Shown here piece by piece: positions 1 to 13,595 of a DNA stretch of 64,000 nt. The notes beneath the pieces are model-generated. The model was not told the DNA's origin. It made no database searches and worked only from the letters and a program-made list of their open reading frames with translations. Location of the stretch: positions 6,758,001 through 6,822,000 of the forward strand of contig NZ_CP009754.1 of the NCBI RefSeq assembly GCF_000772045.1. The letters are read 5' to 3'. Numbering within the stretch: position 1 is the first letter of the stretch; every line of letters starts with the position of its first letter. The DNA comes from Streptomyces sp. CCM_MD2014. GTDB taxonomy: Bacteria > Actinomycetota > Actinomycetes > Streptomycetales > Streptomycetaceae. A program made the translations under genes and the position numbers.

Positions 1-492
1 CGCCTGCTGGCGGCCCGCCGCGCCGCACACGGAGCCGACGAACACGGCCACCGCTCGCCCGAGGTGGGCCTGACGGCCGCGGCCGCGATGGTCGGGCACA
101 GCGCGATGGACGGCGTGGCGATCGGCGCCGCCTTCCAGGTCGGCGGCGGCATGGGCGTGGCGGTCGCGATGGCGGTGATCGCCCACGACTTCGCGGACGG
201 CTTCAACACCTACACACTGACCAGCCTGTACGGCAACGCGCGCCGCCGCGCCATCGCCATGCTGGTCGCCGACGCGATCGCACCCGTCCTCGGCGCGTCC
301 TCCACCCTGCTCTTCACGATTCCGGAGGAAGCGCTCGGCGCCTATCTCGGCCTCTTCGGCGGCGTGCTCCTGTACCTCGCGGCGGCCGAGATCCTCCCCG
401 AGGCCCACCACGAGCACCCCGCCCGCTCGACCCTCCTGTGCACGGTCGCGGGCGCGGCGTTCATCTGGCTGGTGGTGGGCATCGCCGAGTGA
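1..492 (+). CDS. ZIP family metal transporter (5' partial)
   Basis: The frame is open from the first base of the window, so the start lies outside; 163 residues are visible. The protein is strongly hydrophobic. It carries HSAMDG at about visible residue 33 and HDFADGFN at about 62, which match the two metal-coordinating histidine helices of ZIP (Zrt/Irt-like) transporters, then an acidic/histidine stretch (AEILPEAHHEHP) before the last helix. ZIP proteins import zinc or related divalent metals across the cytoplasmic membrane. The gene converges on the cobalamin operon with only 14 nt between the two stop codons. Substrate cannot be deduced; cobalt uptake for the neighbouring pathway is only a guess from position. 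Confidence 0.85.
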   Translation, partial: RLLAARRAAHGADEHGHRSPEVGLTAAAAMVGHSAMDGVAIGAAFQVGGGMGVAVAMAVIAHDFADGFNTYTLTSLYGNARRRAIAMLVADAIAPVLGASSTLLFTIPEEALGAYLGLFGGVLLYLAAAEILPEAHHEHPARSTLLCTVAGAAFIWLVVGIAE

Positions 493-506
493 GCGCCGGT
501 GACCGC

Positions 507-1238
507 TCACAGCTTTCCGCCCCGCCCGCCCTCGCGCCGGGCGGGCGCGATGAGCGTCGACAGATACGGAAGCGGCGCCCCGTCCAGCTCGCCGGCCCGC
601 CGTACGGACTCCTCGGGCAGCCCCAGTGCCGACCCCCACACGGCGTCGTCGAGACGCCCGCTCTCCCGCAGCGCCTCGGCCACCTCGGCGGCCTGCCGGC
701 CGAACTTGTAGGCGACCACGGTGCCGGGCCCGTGCAGGGCCTCCTTGAGCACGGCGGCCCCCGCCGTGACCGGCACCAGCGTCAGCGGCTCGGTCCCCTC
801 GGTCAGCACGGCCCCCGACCGCGCGGCGAGGTCCTGCATGGCGGTGATCCCGGGCACGGTCTCCACGACCGTCCCCGGCACCAGCGCGCCCACGGTCTGC
901 GCGAGATAGGTGAAGGTGGAATACACGTTGGGATCCCCGATGGTCGCGAAGGCGACGGCGGCGTGCTCGCGCAGCAGCCCGGCCACCCGCTCCCCGGCCG
1001 CGTCCCAGGCCGCCTCGCGCCGCGCCCGGTCGGTGCGCTCGTTCAGCGCGAACACGACCCGCACGACCTTCTCGGCGCCCACGTAGTGCAGCACGGTCGC
1101 CTCGGCGCGGCCGCGCTCGCCGGTGTCCATGACGGGCACGACCACGACATCGGCGCGCCGCAGCGCGTTGACCCCCTTCACGGTCACCAGTTCGGGGTCC
1201 CCGGGCCCGACCCCCACACCGATCAGCCTGCTGCTCAT
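507..1238 (-). CDS. cobI: precorrin-2 C20-methyltransferase
   Basis: This 243-residue protein belongs to the tetrapyrrole (SUMT/CbiL-CobI) methyltransferase family. It would use S-adenosylmethionine to methylate C20 of precorrin-2 in aerobic cobalamin synthesis. Visible family motifs are the N-terminal GVGVGPGDPELVTVKG, the central FATIGDPNVYSTF loop and VPGITAMQ. The ATG at 1238 is chosen because it gives the usual family N-terminus and overlaps the cobB stop as ATGA (1235-1238). The open frame runs further upstream, but that extension is cobB read in another frame. It is the last gene of the operon. Confidence 0.92.
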   Translation of the reverse strand: MSSRLIGVGVGPGDPELVTVKGVNALRRADVVVVPVMDTGERGRAEATVLHYVGAEKVVRVVFALNERTDRARREAAWDAAGERVAGLLREHAAVAFATIGDPNVYSTFTYLAQTVGALVPGTVVETVPGITAMQDLAARSGAVLTEGTEPLTLVPVTAGAAVLKEALHGPGTVVAYKFGRQAAEVAEALRESGRLDDAVWGSALGLPEESVRRAGELDGAPLPYLSTLIAPARREGGRGGKL

Positions 1239-2704
1239 GACGTCCGGCACCTCTCCACGAACCGACGGGCGACACCGGGCTCGGCCGCCCAGTGCGTGTG
1301 CAGATAGCTCGCGTGCACACCGCGCTCCACGAATCCCTCGACGCGCCGCTCGGGCGCCCGCATCCCCCACGCCGGGGCCGCCCCGGCCCCCGGCTCCACG
1401 ACCGTCCGGTGGAACTCGTGGCCCCGCATCCGCGTCCCCGCCCCGGTCAGCGCGCTGTCGGACACGGCCACGGCGTCCCGGTAGCCCAGCGTCAGCCGCT
1501 CCGACATCCGCGCGGAGGCGTCCAGCACCCCGCACATCGGCAACCCGTCCAGCTCCCGGCACAGATACAGCAGCCCCGCACACTCGGCGGCCACGGGAGC
1601 ACCGCTCAGCGCCAGCTCGGCGACGGACTTGCGCAGCCCCTCGTTCGCGGACAGCTCGGAGGCGTACACCTCGGGGAACCCGCCCCCGATCACCAGCCCG
1701 GCGGTCCCCTCCGGCAGTTCCTCGTCCCGCAACGGATCGAACGTGACGACCTCGGCCCCGGCGGCGGCGAGCAACTCGGCGTGCTCGGCGTAGGAGAACG
1801 TGAAGGCGGCACCCCCGGCGACGGCGACGCGCGCTTTCAGCCCGTCCGGCGCTTGAGGACGAGGCCCGTTCATGGCCGAAAGCGGGGGCCCGGGGGCGGC
1901 AGCCCCCGGGGACGGGACGGGAAGGGGCGGCGGGGGCGAAGAAGCGAGAACCTCACCGGCCTCCCATCCCGCACACGACAACGCACCGGCACTGCGCGCC
2001 AGTCCCACCAGCGCCTCGAGATCACATCCGTCGGCCACCATCGCCGCCATCGCCGTCACGGCATCCACCGCATCCGAGCCCCGCTCGGCGACAGGGACCA
2101 ACCCCAGATGCCGAGAAGGCGTCTCCACGGGCGCGGCCCGCCGCAACACCCCCAGCACCGGCAACCCGACGGAGTCCACCGCCTCCCGCAGCAACGCCTC
2201 GTGCCGGTCCGAGGCGACCTTGTTCAGGATCACGCCCCCGATCCGCACCTCCGGGTCCCAGGACACGAACCCGTGCACCAGCGCCGCCACCGACCGCGAC
2301 TGCGACGACGCGTCCACGACCAGCACGACGGGCGCCCGCAACAGCTTGGCGACCTGCGCGGTGGACGCCAGCTCGCCCTCCCCGGCGGCACCGTCGTACA
2401 GCCCCATCACCCCCTCGACCACCGCGATGTCACACCCGCGCGACCCGTGCAGGAACAGCGGCCCGATCAGCTCGGGTCCGCACAGGTACGCGTCGAGGTT
2501 GCGTCCCACCCGTCCCGTGGCGAGCGCGTGGTAGCCGGGGTCGATGTAGTCGGGCCCGACCTTGTGCGGCGACACGGCGAGCCCGCGCCCGGCGAGCGCG
2601 GCCATCAGCCCCGTGGCGACGGTGGTCTTGCCGCTCCCGGACGAGGGCGCGGCGACGACCAGCCGGGGAACGGCGGAGCCGGAGCGGGAATCGGGGGAGG
2701 TCAC
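1235..2704 (-). CDS. cobB: cobyrinic acid a,c-diamide synthase
   Basis: This 489-residue CobB/CbiA amidates the a and c side chains of (hydrogeno)byrinic acid with glutamine and ATP. The N-terminal half is a P-loop domain (APSSGSGKTT at residues 20-28, EGVMGLYDG near 100). The C-terminal half is a type-1 glutamine amidotransferase domain with GGGFPEVYA and the nucleophile cysteine in AAECAGLLYL. The GTG at 2704 overlaps the cobO stop as GTGA. A proline-rich linker at about residues 255-289 is encoded by what looks like a dispersed Streptomyces repeat (1837-1940) read through in frame. Both catalytic domains look intact. Confidence 0.93.
   Translation of the reverse strand: MTSPDSRSGSAVPRLVVAAPSSGSGKTTVATGLMAALAGRGLAVSPHKVGPDYIDPGYHALATGRVGRNLDAYLCGPELIGPLFLHGSRGCDIAVVEGVMGLYDGAAGEGELASTAQVAKLLRAPVVLVVDASSQSRSVAALVHGFVSWDPEVRIGGVILNKVASDRHEALLREAVDSVGLPVLGVLRRAAPVETPSRHLGLVPVAERGSDAVDAVTAMAAMVADGCDLEALVGLARSAGALSCAGWEAGEVLASSPPPPLPVPSPGAAAPGPPLSAMNGPRPQAPDGLKARVAVAGGAAFTFSYAEHAELLAAAGAEVVTFDPLRDEELPEGTAGLVIGGGFPEVYASELSANEGLRKSVAELALSGAPVAAECAGLLYLCRELDGLPMCGVLDASARMSERLTLGYRDAVAVSDSALTGAGTRMRGHEFHRTVVEPGAGAAPAWGMRAPERRVEGFVERGVHASYLHTHWAAEPGVARRFVERCRTS
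1837..1940. repeat. dispersed Streptomyces repeat inside cobB
   Basis: The segment begins CCCGTCCGGCGCTTGAGGAC and contains a hairpin (arms 1889-1897 and 1902-1910, CCCGGGGGC / GCCCCCGGG, loop of 4). From memory this whole pattern is a very common intergenic repeat in Streptomyces genomes; I could not search to confirm. Here it lies inside cobB, in frame and without a stop, and encodes the linker between the two enzyme domains. Confidence 0.65.
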
Positions 2705-3300
2705 CACTCGATGCCCCTCTGCCCCTTCTGCCCCGCGTCCATCGGATGCTTGACCTTGGACATGTCGGTGACGAGATCGGCGCACTCCACCAGCGCGGCG
2801 GGCGCGTTCCGACCCGTGATCACGACGTGCTGGGTCCCGGGCCGCTCCCGCAGCACGGACACCACCTCGTCGGTGTCGACCCACCCCCAGTGCATCGGGT
2901 AGGCGAACTCGTCCAGCACGTACAGCTTGTACGTCTCGGCGGCCAGGTCCCGCTTGACCTGCTCCCAGCCCTCCCGGGCCTTCTCCTCGTTGTCCATCTG
3001 GGCATCGCGCTGGACCCAGGACCAGCCCTCGCCCATCTTGTGCCAGTCGACCGACCCGCCCTCACCGCTGGCGCCCAGCACCCGCAGGGCGTTCTCCTCG
3101 CCGACCTTCCACTTCGCCGACTTGACGAACTGGAACACCCCGATGGGCCACCCCTGGTTCCAGGCCCGCAGCGCCAGCCCGAAGGCGGCAGTGGACTTGC
3201 CCTTCCCGACGCCCGTGTGCACGACGACCAACGGACGATTGCGCCGCTGACGAGTCGTCAGACCGTCGTCCGGCACGACACTCGGCTTCCCCTGCGGCAT
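2701..3300 (-). CDS. cobO: cob(I)yrinic acid a,c-diamide adenosyltransferase
   Basis: This 199-residue CobO/BtuR-family enzyme transfers the adenosyl group of ATP to the cobalt of cob(I)yrinic acid a,c-diamide. The P-loop HTGVGKGKST at residues 28-37 is characteristic of this family. Further down are the VFQFVKSAKWK and LYVLDEFAYP segments. Length matches the family. Its ATG (3298-3300) shares one base with the chelatase stop (TAATG), and its stop overlaps the cobB GTG, so translation of the three genes is probably coupled. Confidence 0.94.
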   Translation of the reverse strand: MPQGKPSVVPDDGLTTRQRRNRPLVVVHTGVGKGKSTAAFGLALRAWNQGWPIGVFQFVKSAKWKVGEENALRVLGASGEGGSVDWHKMGEGWSWVQRDAQMDNEEKAREGWEQVKRDLAAETYKLYVLDEFAYPMHWGWVDTDEVVSVLRERPGTQHVVITGRNAPAALVECADLVTDMSKVKHPMDAGQKGQRGIEW

Positions 3301-5314
3301 TACGCGGCCCTCCTGGTCGCCTGTACGTCCTTCACCAGCCCGGCGATCGAGTCGGCCCGCAGCTCGTCCAGCGTCACCGCCGTACCGCCCAGCTCACCCG
3401 CGAGCCGCCCGGCCAGCCCGAGCCGCACGGGCCCCGACTCGCAGTCCACGACGACCGAGGCGGTGCCCTCGGCGGCGAACAGCCGCGCGGCACGCCCCGC
3501 CAGCGCGACGGGCTCGGGACCGCCCGTGGCCCGCCCGTCCGTCACGACGACCACCAGCGGCCGCCGCGCCGGATCCCGCAGCCGCTCCACCCGCAGCACC
3601 TCGTGGGCGCGCAGCAGCCCGGCGGCCAGCGGCGTACGCCCGCCCGTCGGCAGCGACTCCAGCCGCACCGCCGCCGCGTCCACCGACGAGGTCGGCGGCA
3701 GCGCCACGTCGGCAGCCGAACCCCGGAAGGTCACCAGCCCCACCTTGTCCCGCCGCTGATAGGCGTCCAGCAGCAGCGACAGCACGGCACCCTTGACGGC
3801 GCTCATCCGCTGCCGCGCCGCCATCGACCCGGAGGCGTCCACGACGAACAGCACGAGGTTGCCCTCACGCCCCTCACGGCTCGCCTGCCGCAGATCGTCC
3901 CGGCGTACCACGAGACCCGGCCCGCTGCGGCCCCGCGCCCGCTGGTGCGGTGCGGCGGCCTGCACGGTGGCGGCCAGATGCAGCTTGGTCAGCGCCCCCC
4001 GGGGACGCCGGGCACCGATGGTCCGGCCGTGCTCGGTCCGCGCCCGCGAGCGGCGTCCCGCGGCACCCTCCCCGAGCCCCGGCACGCTGAGCACCTTGGT
4101 CCGGAACGGCTCGGCGGCACGCGCGGGGGACTGGTCGCCGGTACCACCGGACGGCTGTGGCTCCCCGCCCTCCCCGGCCTCGGGGCGCGCGGCGGCGTCC
4201 CCGTCGCCCTGCGGCGCGTCGTCGGGCTCGGGCTGCCCGCCGGGACCGCCGCCCGGCCCCGGGTCGGGATCGTCGTCCCCGCCCCCGTCGTGACCGTCCC
4301 CGTCCGGCCCGCCGAACTCCTCCAGCGTCTCGTCGAGCTTGTCCTCGTCCAGCCCCGGCGCGTCGAACGGATTGCGCCGCCGCCGGTGGGGGAGCGCCAG
4401 CAGCGCCGCCTGCCGTACGTCCTCCGCGAGCACCTCCGTCCGCCCGGCCCACGCCGCCAGCGCGGTCGCCGTCCGGGCCATCACGATGTCGGCCCGCATG
4501 CCGTCCACCTCGAAGGCCGCGCAGGTCGCCGCGATCTGCCGCAGCGCCCCGTCGCCCAGGCGCACCGACGGCAGCAGCTCCCGCGCGGCCACGATCCGCG
4601 CCCGGACGGCGGCCTCCTCGTCGGCCCAGCGCGCGGCGAACCCGGCCGGGTCGTCGTCGTACGCCAGCCGACGCCGTACGACCTCCACCCGCTGGTCGGG
4701 CTCGCGCGAGGCGGCGACCTCGACGGTGAGGCCGAACCGGTCCAGCAACTGCGGGCGCAGCTCGCCCTCTTCGGGGTTCATCGTCCCGACGAGCAGGAAC
4801 CGCGCCGCGTGCCGCACCGACACGCCCTCGCGCTCGACGTAGGAGGCGCCCATCGCGGCGGCGTCCAGCAGCAGGTCCACGAGGTGGTCGTGGAGCAGGT
4901 TGACCTCGTCGACGTACAGGATCCCGCGGTGTGCGTCCGCCAGCAGCCCCGGCTCGAAGGCCTTCACGCCTTCCGCCAGCGCCCGCTCGATGTCCAGCGC
5001 GCCCACCAGCCGGTCCTCGGAGGCGCCGACGGGCAGCTCGACCATGCGGGCCGGGCGCGAGGCGAAGGCACCCGGCGCGTGCGGGCCGTCCGGGCAGCCC
5101 GGGTCGGGGGAGTCGGGGTCGCAGGAGAAACGGCACCCGGAGACGACGTCCACCTCCGGCATCAGCGCCGACAGCGCCCGCACGGCAGTGGACTTGGCGG
5201 TGCCCTTCTCACCGCGCACCAGCACACCGCCGACGGCCGGGGAAACGGCGTTCAGCAGCAGGGCCAGCCGCAGGTCGTCCTGGCCCACGACGGCCGTGAA
5301 CGGGAACGGGGTAC

Positions 5315-5318
<4 letters not shown>
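3300..5318 (-). CDS. ChlI/ChlD-type chelatase subunit (AAA+ and vWA fusion)
   Basis: This 672-residue protein is the AAA+ motor partner of the cobalt chelatase CobN. Residues 1-330 form an AAA+ domain with Walker A GEKGTAKST (36-44) and Walker B GILYVDEVNLL. A long acidic, Gly/Pro/Asp-rich linker follows, and then a von Willebrand A domain whose MIDAS reads VVDASGSMAA. This layout is that of Mg-chelatase I and D subunits fused into one chain, found in actinobacteria in place of separate CobS and CobT. A Cys-rich loop (CRFSCDPDSPDPGC) lies after Walker A. The GTG at 5318 overlaps the cobN stop; the open frame upstream of it is cobN sequence. Confidence 0.9.
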
Positions 5319-8964
<3,646 letters not shown>

Positions 8965-8968
<4 letters not shown>

Positions 8969-10473
8969 GCGGGCGCTCCCGGTGGAATGAAGGGCAGTCC
9001 TTGCGGCGCGCCGGACTCGATGAGCCGCCACAGCGCGTCGGTGTCCGCGTGGTGTTCGATCAGGTCGCCGAGCCGGTCGAGCTGCTCCTCGCGCAGCGCG
9101 GCGAACGACGTGTCGGGGGCCGGTACGAAGCGGCGGCCCGCGGCGGCGGCCACCTCGCGCAGGAACGCCCGCCGGAAGCCGTCCGACTCCAGCGAGCCGT
9201 GCCAGTGCGTCCCCCAGGTCTGGCCGACCCGGCAGCCGTCCAGGAAGGGCTCGCCTGCTACGACTTCGACGACCCCGTGGTGGATCTCGTACCCCTCGAC
9301 GCGCTCCCCGAGGGCCTCGCCCGCCGGCCGGGTGAGGGTCTTCTCGCGGGCGAACCGCACCCGCACGGGCAGCAGGCCCAGCCCGTCCACGTGACCGGCG
9401 CGCGACTCGACGTCGTCCTCGATGTGCTCGCCGAGGAGCTGGAAGCCGCCGCAGATCCCGAGCACCGGGCGGCCCTCGGCGGCCCTGCGGGTGATCGCGT
9501 CCGCGAGCCCCCGCTCCCGCAGCCACTCCAGCGCGCGCACCGTCCCGCGCGTCCCCGGCACGATCACCAGGTCGGCGTCGGCCAGTTCCTCCGGCCGGTC
9601 CGCGAACCGCACGACCACGCCCGGTTCGGCGGCCAGCGCGTCCACGTCCGTGAAGTTGGACATCAGGGGGACCGCGCAGACGGCGACGCGCAGCACGTCC
9701 TCGCCGACCGGCGGCGCGACGACCGACTCCCGCACGGTCCCGCGCAGGGAGACGCGCAGCCCGTCCTCCTCGTCGATGCCGAGCCCGTGCCGGAACGGCA
9801 GCACGCCGTACGTCCGCCGCCCGGTGAGGCCGTGCAGCATCTCCAGCCCGGGCTCCAGGAGCGACACGTCGCCCCGGAACTTGTTCACCAGGAACCCGGC
9901 GACCAGCGCCTGGTCCCCGGGCGCCAGCAGCGCCACCGTGCCGAAGAAGGAGGCGAAGACGCCTCCGCGGTCGATGTCGCCGACGACCAGGACGGGGAGT
10001 CCGGCGCCGCGGGCGATGCCCATGTTGACGATGTCGGTGCGGCGCAGGTTGATCTCGGCCGGGCTGCCCGCCCCCTCGCAGATCACCGCGTCGTACGTGG
10101 CGCGCAGTTCGGCGAGCGAGTCCAGCACCGTGTCGAGCAGCCGCTCCTGACGTCCGCCGTGGTAGCCGCGGGCGCTCATCTCGCCGACCGGTTTGCCGAG
10201 CAGCACCACCTGGCTGCTGCGCTCCCCGCCGGGCTTGAGCAGCACCGGGTTCATGTGCGCGGTCGGCTCCACCCGGCAGGCCTGGGCCTGCATGGCCTGG
10301 GCCCGCCCGATCTCGGCGCCCTCGCGGGTCACGAAGGAGTTGAGCGACATGTTCTGCGCCTTGAAGGGAGCCACCTTCACGCCCTGGCGCACCAGCCAGC
10401 GGCAGATCCCGGCGGTGACGACGCTCTTGCCGGCGTCGGAGGTGGTGCCGGCGACGAGCAGGCCACCGTTCAT
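8965..10473 (-). CDS. cobQ: cobyric acid synthase
   Basis: This 502-residue CobQ/CbiP amidates side chains b, d, e and g of adenosylcobyrinic acid diamide. The N-terminal P-loop-like domain starts LLVAGTTSDAGKSVVTAG, followed by the conserved PFKAQNMSLN. The C-terminal glutamine amidotransferase domain has the cysteine in LGICGGFQLLGEHI and the histidine in VEGYEIHHG. Start and stop overlap cbiB and cobN by four bases each. All expected catalytic motifs are present. Confidence 0.95.
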
Positions 10474-11459
10474 GACGTACGCCCCTTCGTGACGTGCCGG
10501 TTCTTCGGGGAGACGGCCCCGCGCACGAGCAGCCGCGCGCCCGCGCACACGCCCAGCGCCAGCCAGCCCACGCGCCGGGACAGGCGTACGGCACGGTCGA
10601 TGTCGCCGGAGCCGGACGCCCGGACGGCGCGTCCCGCCGCCCCGTTGAGGACGGGCCGGTGCTCGACCCGCCCGCCGTAGGAGAGCGTCCCGCCGAGCCG
10701 CACGCCGAGGGCGCCCGCGAACGAGGCCTCCACGGGCCCGGCGTTGGGGCTCGGGTGCCGTGCGGCGTCCGCACGCCAGGCCCGTACGGCGCCGCGCGGG
10801 TCGCCACCGGCGACGGTGGTCAGTACGGCGGTGAGGCGGGCGCCGGGCCAGCCCGCGAGGTCGTCGAGGCGGGCCGAGGCCCAGCCGTAGCGGAGGTAGC
10901 GGGGCGACTTGTGGCCGACCATCGCGTCCAGGGTGTTCACGGCGCGGAAGCCGAGCAGCCCGGGCACACCCGCCACGGCGCCCCACACCAGGGCGCCCAC
11001 CACCGCGTCCGAGGTGTTCTCGGCGACGGACTCCACGACGGCCCGGGCGATGCCGTCGGCGTCCAGCGCCTGCGGGTCCCGTCCGCACAGGTGCGGCAGC
11101 CGGGCCCGTGCCGCCTCGACGTCCCCGGCCTCCAGGGCACGGCCGACGTCGCTCGCCTCGCGGGCGAGCGACGTGCCGCCGACCACGGCCCAGGTGGCCG
11201 CCGCGGTCAGGGCGACGGAGGCGGCGGGGGAGCGGCGTACGGCACGGGAGGCGGCCAGCCCGAGGGCGGCGGCGCCACCGGCGCACACGGCGGTGTGCAG
11301 GGCGCCCCAGCCCCGGTGGTCCCGCCACAGCACCCGTTCCACGGCGCCCGCGGCACGGCCGAACGCGGCGACCGGGTGTCCGCGGCGCGGGTCGCCGAGG
11401 AGGAGGTCGCCGAGGAGGCCGGCGGCGGCGCCGTACGCGAAGACGCGTCCGGCACGCAC
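10470..11459 (-). CDS. cbiB: adenosylcobinamide-phosphate synthase (CbiB/CobD)
   Basis: This 329-residue integral membrane protein joins adenosylcobyric acid to aminopropanol or its phosphate to make adenosylcobinamide (phosphate). It shows the family start GLLGDLLLGDPRRGHPVAAFGR and the later VESVAENTSDAVVGALVWGA and FRAVNTLDAMVGHKSPRY segments. The GTG at 11459 is the only start that gives the normal N-terminus. It is the first gene of the seven-gene operon, about 110 nt downstream of the riboswitch, so B12 feedback on this leader should control all seven genes. Confidence 0.94.
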   Translation of the reverse strand: MRAGRVFAYGAAAGLLGDLLLGDPRRGHPVAAFGRAAGAVERVLWRDHRGWGALHTAVCAGGAAALGLAASRAVRRSPAASVALTAAATWAVVGGTSLAREASDVGRALEAGDVEAARARLPHLCGRDPQALDADGIARAVVESVAENTSDAVVGALVWGAVAGVPGLLGFRAVNTLDAMVGHKSPRYLRYGWASARLDDLAGWPGARLTAVLTTVAGGDPRGAVRAWRADAARHPSPNAGPVEASFAGALGVRLGGTLSYGGRVEHRPVLNGAAGRAVRASGSGDIDRAVRLSRRVGWLALGVCAGARLLVRGAVSPKNRHVTKGRTS

Positions 11460-11574
11460 GGGCTCAGCCGGTCACAAGGGCAGGGAGGCACCTGGTACGG
11501 GGCGTCGAGCGGTGGCGGCAGCCGGGCATCGCGTCATGTCCTCACTCAGGGTGTCCACGCCCTGGTTCGAAGAG

Positions 11575-11690
11575 TCCGGCGGTGAGAGTTCCTGGCTCCC
11601 GGGGGTTCCTGTTCCCCGGTCACAGTGGCGGGACCGCGCCGGATTCGCACCGGGCTTCCTCTCCTGCCGCCGTAGATGGCCCAGGAAGTC
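11575..11690 (-). promoter_or_regulatory. cobalamin riboswitch
   Basis: On the minus strand the leader carries the conserved cobalamin aptamer core, AAGCCCGGTGCGAATCCGG followed by CGGTCCCGCCACTGTGACC and the B12-box-like GAGCCAGGAACTCTC at about 11600-11585. A closing helix pairs CGGCGG (11672-11667) with CCGCCG (11582-11577). Binding of adenosylcobalamin in this class lowers expression downstream. Between the aptamer and cbiB there is only a short hairpin (11547-11564) and no strong U-tract terminator, so control at translation initiation is more likely than termination. Confidence 0.9.
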
Positions 11691-11716
11691 CACCACGGTC
11701 CGCGAACACCCGTCAA
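11687..11716 (-). promoter_or_regulatory. candidate cob operon promoter with overlapping inverted repeat
   Basis: On the minus strand TTGACG (11716-11711) is followed after 18 nt by TGGACT (11692-11687), resembling a housekeeping Streptomyces promoter. Transcription would start about where the riboswitch begins. A perfect 6-bp inverted repeat, GTCAAC-N5-GTTGAC (11712-11728), overlaps the -35 and could be an operator. Both calls come from pattern only. Confidence 0.45.
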
Positions 11717-11787
11717 CCTGGCGTTGACCTGCGACGGGGGAGTGTGCGAAGGCCCACACGCGAACGGTGTGCGCCGGCACGCGAAAA

Positions 11788-11828
11788 GGCGGGGCGCGGA
11801 ACGGTTCGAGTCCGTTCCGCGCCCCGCC
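11788..11828 (-). terminator. intrinsic terminator of the pit operon
   Basis: A perfect 17-bp stem (11788-11804 with 11812-11828) and a 7-nt loop are followed on the minus strand by TTTT. It sits 33 nt downstream of the small membrane gene and isolates the pit operon from the cobalamin operon promoter. Confidence 0.85.
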
Positions 11829-11860
11829 CCCGCAGCGTGCGCCCGCGGGCCGGGCGACGC

Positions 11861-12082
11861 TCAGGCGACGATCAGATAGATCCCGTACGCCACCGCCGCC
11901 GTGCAGGCCGCGAAGCAGGCGTACGCGCCGGCGACCGCGAGGGTCGCGGTGCCGCCCTGGGCGACGGCCCGCTCCTGGCGGGAGAGGCCGACGATGCCGA
12001 GGGTGAACAGGCCCACCAGGGCCACCGTGACCACGAGGCTGACGCCGAAGACGGAGCCGAGGGCTGCCCAGTCGATGCTCAT
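11861..12082 (-). CDS. small two-helix membrane protein, function unknown
   Basis: This 73-residue protein has two predicted membrane helices, about residues 10-32 (FGVSLVVTVALVGLFTLGIV) and 44-70 (TLAVAGAYACFAACTAAVAY), joined by a short polar loop. It lies 34 nt downstream of the Pit transporter gene on the same strand and just before a strong terminator, so it is probably the second gene of that operon. An accessory role for the transporter is an inference from position. I recognise no enzymatic motif. Confidence 0.7.
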   Translation of the reverse strand: MSIDWAALGSVFGVSLVVTVALVGLFTLGIVGLSRQERAVAQGGTATLAVAGAYACFAACTAAVAYGIYLIVA

Positions 12083-12116
12083 GGAGGTTCGCTTCCTTCG
12101 TGCCCGGGTCGCGGGC

Positions 12117-13370
<1,254 letters not shown>

Positions 13371-13406
13371 TTACCCAGGCAATCGTTCGAGGTCGTTGGC
13401 GCGTCG

Positions 13407-13439
13407 AACGTAGGTAACCAGGGTGAACGGAAGATGAAC
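13407..13439 (-). promoter_or_regulatory. candidate PHO box (PhoP binding site)
   Basis: On the minus strand three consecutive 11-nt units read GTTCATCTTCC, GTTCACCCTGG and TTACCTACGTT. The second fits the Streptomyces PhoP direct-repeat consensus (GTTCACC core) well, the first has one mismatch in the core and the third is degenerate. The site lies immediately upstream of a phosphate transporter gene. Confidence 0.6.
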
Positions 13440-13595
13440 TGGGCAGGGCGTCACGGTGACCGGAAGCGGTGTCCGGGCCTCCCTCTGCGTGCCCGCTCCG
13501 GTGCTCTCCGGAGACGTCCCTGGCAGGATCACCGGGAGGCCGTCCGGCGAGGGCGCGCGAGGGGCCCGCGGGCGGCCCGGGAGGAGGCGGTGACT

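Noticed and set aside
8969..10807. In-frame upstream extension of cobN to 1830 codons
   Set aside because: The extension is cobQ and cbiB read in another frame, Arg/Ala/Gly-rich, and the ATG at 8968 overlaps the cobQ stop as expected.
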